A program made the position numbers and the translations under genes. Shown one piece after another: positions 1-8,880 of a stretch of DNA of 10,122 nucleotides (the first letter of the stretch is position 1; each line of letters begins with the position of its first letter). The notes under the pieces are model-generated. The model was given only the letters and a program-made list of their open reading frames with translations. It was not told the DNA's origin and ran no database searches. The DNA is taken from assembly GCA_004151065.3 (NCBI GenBank), contig NWUY0304931049.1:1-10122 (forward strand). Reading direction: 5' to 3'. Source of the DNA: Larix sibirica (taxonomy: Eukaryota; Streptophyta; Pinopsida; Pinales; Pinaceae).

Positions 1-1297
1 CCTCCAAAATGAAAAATCCTATGACGAAAAAATCGTTCAATGGAATGGGGGACTACAACGTTTAATGTACAAAAGGTATATTTATAAAAGTTGTAATAAA
101 AAATAATAAATGTACACGTTGCAGATGTTGAATCAGGCAATGAGAAATAGGACACAGTGATAGTAATGTAAGTGAGGGTTTCCATCTTACATATTTGGGC
201 ATACCCTGAAGGTCAGGAGTCCCTGATGAGTGCAGATGGATGTCTTGGTACTGTTCCCAAGCCATCCCCATAACCCTGTTTCCTACAAGAAATGGCGAAC
301 AAGTACCTATCTAACACAGGTTTTTGTTACTTGAATTTGAACAAGTTTACTGCAGATTTGTTTCAATATTATTAAAATCTAATATTGGACTTTTGTCATT
401 ACAAATGTCTTTCTTGTTTATTTCTAATATTTTGACACTATAGTCACTAAACTGTGTTGCATTTATTCATTATTGTGCTTGCGCACACCAAAAAAGAAAA
501 AAACTTGTGAATTTAAGATGTTGACTTGCAGACTTGCCAATTTCAAGTGAGCATAGTTTTGGTTTTATGGAGGATATGGTTTTTGACAGATTGGCTCTGT
601 GCAAGTAAGGCTAGAAAAATAATGTGTTAGATGTACTGGGTAGCAGGAAATTATGGGTTCAAGTTGTGGTCTTACTCAATTGTAACCTGTAAACAGCACA
701 GGTCAATGATTGATTTATGGCAAATATAATTGAAAGGGCAATGGATTATACAACAACACAGATGCAATGCTATTTAGTTGTCATATTTATAAGAATGTTT
801 GAATAATGTCAAAAAGGAAAACAATTTCAGAACATGTAAGGTTTCTTGGCCTAATCTGCTGCAGACATACACCCCACCTTTTCCTGTTGCTAGTTCATAG
901 TGAGGCTGTAACATGTTAAAACAGTTGAGTACTATGATCTTAATCATATAACTTTCTTCTATCTTAATTATGTGACTAAACAATTTTCTTTTGTTTGCAG
1001 AAAATCTGCATTTTGTAAATTGTCATTGATCAATGGTGCATGCTTCTTGTTGTATTCTGTATTGTTCAGCAATGAAATATATGATGCATTCCCCTGAAAA
1101 AAATCATTAGGCATAAAAGCTGCAATGGTGGGAAAAATAAAACTAGATCTTATATGCATTTACAGTTAGAAATTTTTTCCTTTCTCCTTTCATATATTAT
1201 ATGTCCACTAGCATGCTACGGTATCTTGAAATTGGAAAAACTACAGAAGAAAGATTAGAAAAAGAACTTTTCAGGCTCTCTTATTTGTTGCTCATAC
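1..1297 (-). other. Intron 6, first 1297 bases; acceptor not in window
   Basis: It begins GTATGAGC after exon 6. I searched the minus strand for Walker A, signature and Walker B of NBD2, and for the short V-R-Y lead-in, and found none. The only open frames are short and do not resemble the family. The interior is AT-rich and otherwise featureless. The leftmost 60 bases look somewhat like transposon LTR sequence (see findings). It is already about twice as long as any other intron of the gene. Confidence 0.75.
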
Positions 1298-1512
1298 CTG
1301 CAAGTTATCAAGGCATATTGTTCCTTCAGATGGCCATTCATGAGGTGGTCTGGAATCTTCTATTGCCAATGGAGCTTCACTTGGGATATGTGAATATTGT
1401 ATTAGCCTTTCTACTGAAATCATTTTATTCTCGGCATTGCATAGATTCCATGTAATTGTTGCCAGCAAGACATTGAGATTTAATCCATATGTTACTGCTA
1501 ACCCAGCAATGC
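1298..1512 (-). other. Coding exon 6: end of TMD2 and lead-in to NBD2 (residues 1216-1287)
   Basis: This 215-base exon encodes IAGLAVTYGLNLNVLLATI, then WNLCNAENKMISVERLIQY and a Pro/Glu-rich lead ending EGTICLDNLQ. The WNLCN..ENKMISVER stretch is a family hallmark just before NBD2. It ends in phase 0 at CAG|GTATGA. In ABCC proteins the next residues would be the start of NBD2 (V-R-Y-like), so the coding sequence certainly continued in the ancestor. Confidence 0.94.
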
Positions 1513-4500
1513 CTGCATGTCATGGATGTTAATGCTCTATTTTAGCATGTACTTTAACAAGCAAATATGAAACTCTGGAATCAAAATTATTTTAGAAATC
1601 CTTACTTGGGTCAATCACACCTTCAGGCAAGCTAACAACCACCACTAAGGAGAAGGCAAATACAAAATTTGATAGCAGATTTAATCTGAAGCTAAGCCAC
1701 TCCATGGCAGATACGTTATGAAACCATGGCCTTGAATAATCATCAAGTAGAGACAGATTTGTGTCTATGAATCGTGATTCCTGGTTAAAAGCTCGGACTG
1801 TTGCAACCCCAGAAAGTGATTCAGCAAAATGATGAAGGATTGGGGCACTCCGAATTCCCACCAAGCGAGCAAGTTCCCTAGCTGTTGGTATGTAGTATTG
1901 CTGCAGAGTAGGCATTTTTTTATCAAACTTATGCTGGAAGAGGGTGCTGTAATGTTAAATGTACAAAGTGATAATATTACGGATAGTATGCCATTCTCCA
2001 TTATCCATGTGATTTGTGAACCACATGTGCCTGTATTCAGAATTGCTTCTTGTGGATTATAAATGTTTGTGAACCCTTAATATTAAAAGGGATCAATTTT
2101 TCTAGGAAAGTCCTCTAGCATTGTTTCATTCCAGCTAAAAGGAAAATAGCAAAACTCCTGCAACGCCTTTATCGACATATGCATAACAAATTGCTTAATG
2201 CTTTTTCTTGATCAATCTTCCATAAACTCATTTTTATTGAATCAACAAGCATTATTTGTAATCATAAGTAAAATGACTAAACATGCTATTGATGTGCAAC
2301 TGTTATAACATGGTTATAGGCATTTCGTACTTTGTAATTTCATTTCATATAATTGTCAGTCCTTGTCTAGTATCATACATTGCTTACGTTGTGCACATCA
2401 GCTTGAGATAGGACTAGTTAAATAACTATATTTTTTAATCAAAATTGGCATGCCTATTATGTTATTCTGTGTGTGTGGGTTCCGTGCCAATGTGTTTGTA
2501 TTATTGTAAGATAGAGAAAGATGAAGCACTCACCTGATAGCATATGCAGATGGCAGTTACAGGTACAAATATAACAAATACCTGCCATGCTGCTTGCGAC
2601 ATAACTACCATAGTCCCCAAGAGCTGTATTACTGAAAAGGCAACCCAACCTAATCTCAATGCAATTTCTAAATCCAAGACGCTTTGGTCTGTTGATGCCT
2701 GTTTCATACAATTAAAAATAGGAGTTAGGGGTATAGCTACTTAGCAATGGCTGATGATATTACTTTAATGACTTGTTTATATCCTGCTATGGTCAATCAA
2801 GGAAAATTCATGTTCCTCTAAAGAATGTCCCAAGGAACCATAAGCAAGGGACAAATTTATCTTTACTAATCAGATTCAATTTGATAGTTTATCAATTTGT
2901 AATCAAACTTATCCTAATTTATCTGCCAGTGGAAAGCAGCCCATACTCATGTTTGCTTATTAATTTTCTATGTAACCAAACGACTTAATGAATTCGCAAA
3001 TTGGGAAAGCATCACAAACCCTGTTCAAGATCCGGCCTGTCGGTGTTGTATCAAAGAAGGACATGGGGGCATGGAAAATACTATAGAGCATGCCCAAAAA
3101 GAGTTTTTGAGATGTCAAAAGGCCCACTACTGATACCAGTAATGCTCGGACCAACACACACAATGAGCACCCTATTGACAATAGGGTGTACACTAGAATG
3201 AGGATACTAGTACTAATTGTAGGCTCCATATCTAGCGTGGGAGGACATGCCCATGCCATCCAATAGTTGCTTCCAACTTGTAGCACCTGAAAAATTGACT
3301 GCGACAGCAACATAATTGGAACCAAGCCACCACCATATACTGCTGTTAAGTAAGCCCAGTAAACCTTTTTGTTAACACTTCCTGATTCTCTCTCCTCATC
3401 CTGTGTAAGCTGTAATTGTTTAGACTGTGTATCCCCCTTAGGTTCCTGTTGTATTGCATTGCACATTTGTTTTTGACCATTCTGAATATGCAAAGTTTTG
3501 ACTCTAGTATTTATTTGGTCAGAAGATTTTTCATCAGAATGTCCCCTGAGATTCCCATCACTTATCTGAAGGAGCCCTTTGGCCGATAAATTCTCTACTG
3601 TAACAATACTGTCCAAGGCTTGATTATGTGCACTGACCAAGGTTTCAAAACCTGTACCTGCTTGTAAAAGCTCATCATACTTTCCAGCTTGTGTGATCAT
3701 TCCATCTTGCATCACCTGTCAAAGAAGGAATGAGAACTCTCAAATTATTTTCCATCATATTTTGTACCATTTGGAAATGGAAGAAGGGACACAGGATGTG
3801 GAAATTCTGTAATATATAGAGTATGGCAACTGCACAATGAAAAATTGGAAACCGAAAAATTGCATCCAATACCACATCTAAGAGTACTTCTTGACTTCAA
3901 AATGTAAGAACAAAAGTGTTACATGATTTACTCACAAGTATGAGGTCCGCAGATGGCAGAAAATCGACTTGGTGGGTGACATATATTAAGGTTTTGCCAC
4001 TCAAAACTCTCATAAGGCATTCCTGTTAATATCACTCGGGGTTAAACTGTCTCTTTTATCTAACATTGATTTATGGAGAAAATTTTCTTTGAATAAAATT
4101 GGTTTTCTGATCCATTCAAAAAATATTTTTCCTATTAAAACTAAATAAAACATACCTGAAAAAGATGAGTTCCTGTATGTGCATCGACAGCACTAAAAGG
4201 GTCATCCATAAGATAAATATCAGCATCCTGGTATAATGCGCGTGCAATCTGTATCCTTTGCTTTTGTCCACCACTCATGTTGATTCCTCTTTCTCCTATT
4301 TCTGTTTGGTCCCCATGGGGGAAAAGTTCTAGGTCTTTATTTAAAGAACATGCCTGAAGAACCCTCTCATACTTACTCGTTTCCAGGATGCTTCCAAATA
4401 AAACATTTTCTCTAATGTTCCCACTTTGAATCCATGGAGACTGAGGAACATAAGCCTTACTGCCACTGACATTGACAGTTCCAGATATTTTTGGAATTTC

Positions 4501-6558
4501 TCCTAGTATGCAAGACAAAAGGCTAGACTTACCCGATCCAACAGTTCCACAAACTGCCACTCTCATCCCTCTCCTGACCTGCAAATGTATATTTTTGAGA
4601 GTTGGTTCTTCTGAAGCAGGATCCCAGTTGAATTGCCCATTTTTTATCTCAATTGCAAATTCAGTTAAATGTGTAGGGATGCTTTCAACTGCATCTGCTT
4701 GTAATTCATCTTCTTGAAGAAAAGCAGTGACACGATCAAGGGACACTTTAGCTTGTGCAAGTACTGAAAGAAGCTCTGGAAGATTATAAATAGGTTCTTG
4801 AAGTATTCTAAATGTTGCTAATGCTGAGAGAACTCTACCAGCTGTCAAAGGGATTCCCATGAGGATGGAAGCACCAAATGTAATTACTGATATAAATGCG
4901 GGTGCTGCCCAGAAAATGAATGTTGTAGTAGCTCCAAGTTTAACTGACTTTTGAAGCCAACCATACTCAATTTTTCTCAAATCTTGCAATTTTTCCAAAT
5001 ATCTCGTCTCCCAAGCTTGCAATTTGAGTATTTTCATGGTTCTTAATATTTCTGATGTAGCTTTCATCCGTTCATCTTTTGATTCCATGATCTTCTTCTG
5101 AAAGTACTTTTGCCTTCTCGTAAGCGGTAAGTTTCCTACCATCACAACCAATGTAGCAGCAAATCCTGCAAGTGATGCCAAGCCTAAGTTTTTATAAAGA
5201 ATATACATTGCAAGCAGAATCTGTATAGGCAGCATCCAGATTGTATTTAAATACCATGCAAAATCTCCAATACGCTGGACATCTACACTCATATAGTTGA
5301 TTATTTCCCCACTACTGTGACCCTGCCGAGCTTGACTTGACAGATGAAGGCCTTTCTTATATATGTGTGCTGAGAGGGCTGCTCGCAGGCGCATCCCAAG
5401 CTGCCTTGCCCCAAAAATCCACTGCCTTTGTGCTATAGTCTCAATGAGCTTTGCACCAAAAAAAGCACAGGCTAGCATATACCCTTTATGTGTAGAATGC
5501 TGCTTTCTAGTCAAAAAATTTACAAAATCATCAATCAAGTACGGGCCAACATAAGATGCAGTTGCATTTATAACTGCAAATAATGCATTCAGAGCGGCTT
5601 TTTGCTTGATGAATAGTACAACAGTTGTTGACATTGATGGTGTTTTTGAAGGATGCTTTTGTTTTAGCAAATCTACCTTTTCCTCGAATGAACGATAAAC
5701 AACATCTGCAGAGTCCTTCTTTGCAACATTTGGTATGTCATCGAGTTCCAGGGGTTTCTTAATGCCAACACGAAACAAGGGACTGAGCCAAGAAAATGAG
5801 ACAAGGTCAAATAAACTCGCTTTGGCATATGGCGTTTCTGGCTTTGCATCTGCATGCTTCACTACCGTGGAACCCAAAAGTGGTTCTTCAAGCTCCGATG
5901 TGGAGCTGTATATGCCAGTGTCTCCTCGAATGGCAACATAGAACAAAATGAGGCACAAGAGTGAAGTGAAAAAATCTATGTATGCATCAGTGGATATTTC
6001 CCTGTATGCAACTATAGAATTGATATCAATTAGAGAGGAGAGAACTGATTGCAAGAAAGAGCATGTCCACCAGATCCGCAAAATGCATGGGAGTCGCCTA
6101 CGAATTGTCTTTCTGATATTGAATGTGATTATAGACATGAATGACCATGTGGATGCCAGTATAATATCTTTTGCAACTGCAGAAGCATACCAAGCACATT
6201 TTCTTTGTGTGCCATGAAATAGATCCCATGCTATGGCTAGAAAATAGGAGGCTGACAGTAAAAAACAGCAACTGAGAGTAGCCCTGTAGATGAGACCAAA
6301 AGTAATAGTTGAATCTGAAGTGTTGGGGGTTGTCTCCTTGTTTGGTCCATTGGAGGACATTTCCTGCTTTGAATCTGCAGAGTTCTTGGTAAAAAGTTGG
6401 GTAATTCTTCTCCTGATAAAGATTATGAAGAAGCTGCTAAAGAAGCTAAGATGGACGACAATAGCAACTGTATGTCCGGTACAAGGTCCAAATAAGAGAC
6501 TAATTCCGTGCCATTGGAGAAACCTGTCCAGGAATTGAAGCTCCGATATTCCATGCAT
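1298..6558 (-). CDS. ABCC (MRP) subfamily ABC transporter, AtABCC3-like, partial: NBD2 lies off the left edge
   Basis: Seen: six exons (6558-4156, 4022-3936, 3715-3020, 2698-2534, 1900-1606, 1512-1298) join in frame to 1287 residues. Order: TMD0 with hydrophobic stretches near residues 29-48, 86-111, 127-147, 158-180 and 193-210; L0 linker with LEEPLLG (223-229); TMD1 from about 250 to 600; NBD1 with Walker A GTVGSGKSS (671-679), Q-loop Gln 706, signature MSGGQ (761-765), Walker B IYLMDD (781-786), D-loop SAVD (789-792) and H-loop His 818; a polar linker to about 940; TMD2 to about 1240. NBD2 is not in the window; full family members are near 1450-1510 residues. Known: ABCC proteins use ATP to export glutathione conjugates and other organic anions, in plants mostly into the vacuole; AtABCC3 moves glutathione conjugates and chlorophyll catabolites. 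Inferred: the stretch from RIQIARALYQDADIY to DDPFSAVDAHTG fits the ABCC3 clade better than ABCC1/2, ABCC4/14 or ABCC5. Substrate and membrane cannot be read from sequence. No in-frame stop or frameshift was found, so the gene looks intact as far as it goes. Confidence 0.95.
1513..1605 (-). other. Intron 5 (93 bases)
   Basis: The donor is CAA|GTAAGG and the acceptor is GACATGCAG|GCATTG. Splicing completes an AGC (Ser) codon and gives DPSIAGLAVTYGL, matching the family. A branch-point-like ATTAACAT lies near the acceptor. Confidence 0.93.
1606..1900 (-). other. Coding exon 5: TMD2 late part (residues 1118-1216)
   Basis: This 295-base exon has 98 full codons plus the first base of a split Ser codon. 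It starts QYYIPTARELARLVGI and includes HHFAESLSGVATVRAF, a strongly conserved cytoplasmic segment of TMD2, then AMEWLSFRLNLLSN and a very hydrophobic helix (LVVVVSLPEGVIDP). The donor is CCCAA|GTAAGG. It is the only exon in the window that ends in phase 1. Confidence 0.95.
1901..2533 (-). other. Intron 4 (633 bases)
   Basis: The donor is CAG|GTGAGT and the acceptor is CTACTCTGCAG|CAATAC. The interior is AT-rich with no coding signal, RNA gene or clear repeat that I can support. Confidence 0.92.
2534..2698 (-). other. Coding exon 4: TMD2 middle (residues 1063-1117)
   Basis: This exon has 165 bases and 55 codons, phase 0 at both ends. It begins with ASTDQSVLDLE, the conserved continuation of GRILNR in ABCC proteins, and has two hydrophobic helices (near 1082-1096 and 1099-1115). 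It ends with ICYQ at a perfect donor, CAG|GTGAGT. Confidence 0.95.
2699..3019 (-). other. Intron 3 (321 bases)
   Basis: The donor AGG|GTTTGT departs from consensus at +4 and +5. The acceptor is ATGAAACAG|GCATCA. A good plant branch-point match, CCTAACTCC, lies about 25 bases before the acceptor. I see no gene inside it. Confidence 0.9.
3020..3715 (-). other. Coding exon 3: NBD1 tail, inter-half linker, start of TMD2 (residues 831-1062)
   Basis: This 696-base exon is in phase 0 at both ends. It starts VMQDGMITQAGKYDELL, the tail of NBD1. A polar, weakly conserved linker of about 75 residues follows, ending in QDEERESGSV, the charged motif that precedes TMD2 in plant ABCC proteins. The first TMD2 helices lie near residues 950-977 and 1000-1030, with SNYWMAWA between them. 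The exon ends at MSFFDTTPTGRILNR, a conserved intracellular loop contacting an NBD. The donor, AGG|GTTTGT, is weaker than the others, but read-through leads to a stop about 20 codons on. Confidence 0.93.
3716..3935 (-). other. Intron 2 (220 bases)
   Basis: The donor is CTT|GTGAGT and the acceptor is TTGACAG|GTGATG. The intron and the next exon both start with GTGA; the boundary chosen obeys GT-AG and keeps LILVMQDG intact. Confidence 0.92.
3936..4022 (-). other. Coding exon 2: end of NBD1 with the H-loop (residues 802-830)
   Basis: This 87-base, 29-codon exon is in phase 0 at both ends. It encodes ECLMRVLSGKT followed by LIYVTHQVDFLPSADLIL. The His of VTHQ (residue 818) is the switch histidine that contacts the ATP gamma-phosphate in ABC proteins. 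Intron retention on the downstream side would read into a stop about a dozen codons later. Confidence 0.94.
4023..4155 (-). other. Intron 1 (133 bases)
   Basis: The donor is CAG|GTATGT and the acceptor is TTAACAG|GAATGC on the minus strand. Reading through would add four residues and then a stop. Removing it joins HLFQ to ECLM, matching the family sequence around this point. Confidence 0.93.
4156..6558 (-). other. Coding exon 1: TMD0, L0, TMD1 and most of NBD1 (residues 1-801)
   Basis: This 2403-base exon encodes 801 codons and ends in phase 0 at a consensus donor, CAG|GTATGT. The start chosen is ATG at 6558, the first in-frame ATG; the frame stays open upstream to a stop at 6690-6688 without another ATG. 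The ATG has a weak context (C at -3, C at +4) and follows TTTCAG directly, so a splice acceptor at 6559 is possible. TMD1 opens with SFSWLSPLF (255-263) and carries family motifs such as GEIINYMSVD, MKATSEILRTMKILKLQAWE and LATFRILQEPIYNLPE. NBD1 begins near residue 632, with a likely A-loop Trp at 645 (FNWDP). The second Walker B acid is Asp 786 instead of Glu, which is usual for the weak catalytic site of ABCC NBD1. The signature is MSGGQ where the family has LSGGQ. The exon stops after the D-loop, leaving the H-loop to exon 2. Confidence 0.93.
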
Positions 6559-6691
6559 CTGAAATGCCTCACTTGTATCTGCTAATAATTGACAGCAAAC
6601 TTTAGGCCGGACCCAAGTAATGAAGATGCAATTCAATTCAAGAAAAAATAAATCTCCTCCTGGATAAATGTTTCTGACATTTTTCCCTTAC
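6559..6691 (-). other. Candidate 5' UTR intron (133 bases)
   Basis: A donor-like ATT|GTAAGG at 6691 pairs with an acceptor-like GCATTTCAG ending at 6559, directly before the transporter ATG. Length and GT-AG ends suit a plant intron; the pyrimidine tract is moderate. A rival acceptor, CTTTTCTCAACTTAG, ends at 6707 and has the better pyrimidine run. Both are proposals from sequence alone. Confidence 0.25.
6633..6680 (-). other. Possible upstream ORF of 15 codons
   Basis: An ATG at 6680 opens a 15-codon frame (M-S-E-T-F-I-Q ...) ending at TGA 6635-6633, out of frame with the transporter and 75 bases before its ATG. If the 5' UTR includes this stretch, it could lower translation of the main frame. 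It sits inside a candidate 5' UTR intron (6691-6559), so it may only be present in unspliced transcripts. Transcript structure is not known. Confidence 0.25.
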
Positions 6692-7610
6692 AATATTTCA
6701 CTTAGTCTAAGTTGAGAAAAGAATGTCTTTTTTTTTAGGTTGGTAAATATTCAAATTTTCTCTAGGGAGCATACACGCTGCTGCTTGCAGGACTAAAATA
6801 GAATTACAACAACATAGATAATAACAAGGATGAATATAAATGACACTACTGGTATTTCTGTGGTGATTTTCATTAATGTCGAAATCATTTTAAAAGCTAT
6901 AAAACCTCCAAAAGCTAGACCGACCTAAAAAAAAATTATGCCAGAGAATCCAGTGCAAATTAATAATGACAATCTTCTTTCTTCTGGCATGATATATTTA
7001 TTAGTTCTCATGATCCAGTCAAGCCTTAGTCCAATAACTAGGAATGCCAATTTCGACATAGGATATCCAAATTATCTTTCTTTTCAACGTTTGCTTTTGC
7101 TAATCTATATGAATAAGCATTTCCCATATATTCATTAGGTATTAGCTTCCATTTTCCCTGCCCTTCTAATAGCACGGGGTTATTTATATGTGCATGTTCC
7201 TGTGCCATGGTCAGTAAATGAAGAAAAACAACTGGGGTTGGCTCTTTAAACCATATGTAGCACTGGCAATGGAGCAATACACATGATCCAAGTACAAAGG
7301 CTGTTACAAGCTACGCCTTTTAAGGAGAAGAACCAATATTTCATATTAAACTTTATGAAAGATTAATAGTCGTCTCAAAGAAAACTAGCTGTCTTTTCCA
7401 CAGTCCAGATAACAAGCAAAAGAAATTAGCTTATTCAAAACTGAGAACGTCCGAAGGATAGATGACAGTTGTACCAAATTTTAATCTTTCACAACTCAAC
7501 CAATTCAAAATACCACGTTGAATACTCTCTAACTTTTGTCTAATTTTCAGAAGTTAAAAGCTTCGTTTTCTTGAAAAAAAATGTCAAATTATATGTGGAC
7601 TCTGGATAAT
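6692..7610. other. Upstream flank of the transporter gene, no gene seen
   Basis: This stretch is AT-rich, with a T9 run near 6727 and an A9 run near 6929. It holds the TATA-like element at 7188-7181. Open frames here are short and composition-driven; none resembles a known protein. It probably contains the promoter and 5' UTR of the transporter. Confidence 0.5.
7181..7188 (-). promoter_or_regulatory. TATA-box-like element upstream of the transporter gene
   Basis: The minus strand reads TATAAATA followed by ACCCCG, a textbook plant TATA match in a locally less AT-rich setting. It would put a transcription start near 7155, about 600 bases before the ATG. That leader would contain several ATGs, so a 5' UTR intron would be expected. 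Weaker TATA-like words nearer the ATG (about 6897 and 6838) are rivals. Confidence 0.3.
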
Positions 7611-7627
7611 TAAGTTATGAGAAGCAG

Positions 7628-7813
7628 CTGCTAAGAACGAACCTGGTTGAATACTTTGAATTGGCATCATTTGTATTCAAAGAAATCCTCCGAACTTCCT
7701 GGCAACAAATGTTCTCGATAGCATTAACAAAGTTAAAACTGGACGCGACTATCTATCTATCCCTCACAACTGCACTCAAGCTGTTTGAATGGATAGAAGC
7801 AAAGCATGAGCAG
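7628..7813 (+). other. Exon-like open segment on the plus strand, unassigned
   Basis: A plus-strand frame is open from 7610, with no in-frame ATG before the donor-like CAG|GTAACT that ends it at 7813. Between an AG at 7627 and that donor lie 62 codons in phase 0 at both ends. The segment includes FVFKEILRTSWQQMF and SLTTALKLFEWIEAKHEQ. The latter faintly recalls the ALKFFEW-type lead of plant PPR proteins, but this is an impression by eye. The acceptor is purine-rich and poor, and no matching neighbour exon was found. It may be a decayed gene fragment or chance. Confidence 0.15.
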
Positions 7814-7888
7814 GTAACTGCCTATTCAACTCACATGAGTGAAACTTATACTATAACCAGCTAACTGCTAGTGCGGGGAAAACAACTG

Positions 7889-7945
7889 ACTAAATGGGTA
7901 CGAGGAATATCCATTACTAAATGGGCATGGGGAGAAATATTCATT
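7889..7945. repeat. Imperfect tandem duplication, 27 and 30 bases
   Basis: Copy 1 (7889-7915) and copy 2 (7916-7945) both begin ACTAAATGGG and end AATATYCATT. They differ by a few substitutions and a short insertion in copy 2. No function is evident. Confidence 0.7.
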
Positions 7946-8813
7946 GTTCAGCTCAATGGCACAACAGTTTGCAATGTCCATATAGTTATCTATCACAAAT
8001 GCAAGCACAATATAAGCCAGGCCGTTTGGCTCTCTGACATTTCCCAGTAGGATCTGTAAAGTAGTTGCTGATTCAATTTATTAAATTCAGTGGTGCAAAG
8101 AGAAATCGGCATTTGCCTTTATTTTCAATAGAAAACTCCAACAAAAGGCCGTGCTGAAATTGAAATACATCACCCCAACTTTATGTTAATTTAATTGCCA
8201 GTGGAAAATGATCCATTTCTCCTGTAGTGTGGGACGGGTGTCAGCCGCTAGTGGGAGAAGAAATTTGAGGCTTGTTGATCATATATTTTCACTCTAGATA
8301 AATATCAACCCATTGCAGATTATAGAATCATGGATGGGACCAAATAAAATAAAAGAGTCGCCAGGAATGTACAACAACAGGCCACTTGGACGGCAGGAAT
8401 AAATATATGAACTGGTTAAAGTTGGGCTAGAGCTAGCCAATGAAGAACTGGGGATTCATTGTGATAGATTTGAAAGAAAGAATGTTGCTGGGTGGATGGT
8501 GGGTTTCATATGGCATTCAACACAAACGACAATAATACGTCCAAGACTAGTCTGTACTTGGCAGCGGCTGTATCACGTGGGCTGGTACGCTGCTGATACA
8601 GATTTAAAGGCAGGCGTGCATCGTGAATGCAGTGAAATGGATTCTTTCTTTAAACCTTTCAGAATTGAATACTACTATGAGATACACCTTTTTAGATAAA
8701 AACTAGTATTAGATCCAGCGAATATGACATGTGCATAAGAGAGCTTGGGTACTAGTACATAATCCCGTGCTCAACAGTATGTGCCGGAGCTTTAGGGATC
8801 GTGGCAGATTATT
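7946..8813. other. Intergenic stretch with no supported gene
   Basis: Apart from the G-box core at 8574 I see no coding signal. An open frame at 8496-8699 on the plus strand has no recognisable motif, and nothing around it suggests splicing or expression. Confidence 0.5.
8574..8579. promoter_or_regulatory. G-box core CACGTG
   Basis: The word CACGTG, followed by GGC one base later, matches the plant G-box/ABRE core bound by bZIP and bHLH factors. It is about 2 kb upstream of the transporter ATG. A six-base word can occur by chance, so a role is only a possibility. Confidence 0.25.
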
Positions 8814-8825
8814 CATGCGCGCATG
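8814..8825. repeat. Perfect 12-base palindrome CATGCGCGCATG
   Basis: Fully self-complementary with a GC-rich centre that stands out in AT-rich surroundings. It could be a binding site for a dimeric factor or a chance word. No matching copy is seen elsewhere in the window. Confidence 0.5.
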
Positions 8826-8862
8826 CCACTTGCTTATGGCTCTTTTTGTTTTGTTATTTAAC

Positions 8863-8880
8863 AGAAGCCAAATGGCTTCT
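8863..8880. repeat. Hairpin-forming inverted repeat, 8-base arms
   Basis: AGAAGCCA at 8863-8870 and TGGCTTCT at 8873-8880 are exact reverse complements separated by AA. The right arm overlaps an ATG in very good context (see the exon-like feature here). Confidence 0.6.

Noticed and set aside
62-271. 69-codon minus-strand frame as the next exon of the transporter
   Set aside because: The translation does not match the start of NBD2 (no V-R-Y lead, no Walker A) and has no convincing splice sites in the right phase.
774-1159. Minus-strand frames within intron 6
   Set aside because: They are AT-rich chance frames with no similarity to ABCC proteins or other families I know.
1201-1455. 84-codon open frame on the plus strand
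   Set aside because: It lies opposite exon 6, which has strong family similarity; the plus-strand frame is a shadow with no motif of its own.
4171-4203. Asp at the second Walker B position as a sign of a broken NBD1
   Set aside because: Asp in place of Glu here (DDPFSAVD) is normal for NBD1 of ABCC transporters, so it is not a defect.
5735-6538. Several 68- to 89-codon plus-strand frames opposite exon 1
   Set aside because: They are antisense shadows of the TMD0/L0 coding sequence, with no recognisable domains.
6559-6636. A longer N-terminus for the transporter starting at 6636
   Set aside because: The codon at 6636 is TTG, not ATG, and no ATG lies between it and the upstream stop at 6690-6688. 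In a plant nuclear gene the first ATG (6558) is the better start.
8496-8699. 67-codon plus-strand frame as a gene
   Set aside because: It has no motif, no similarity I recognise and no supporting neighbours; its length is within chance expectation.
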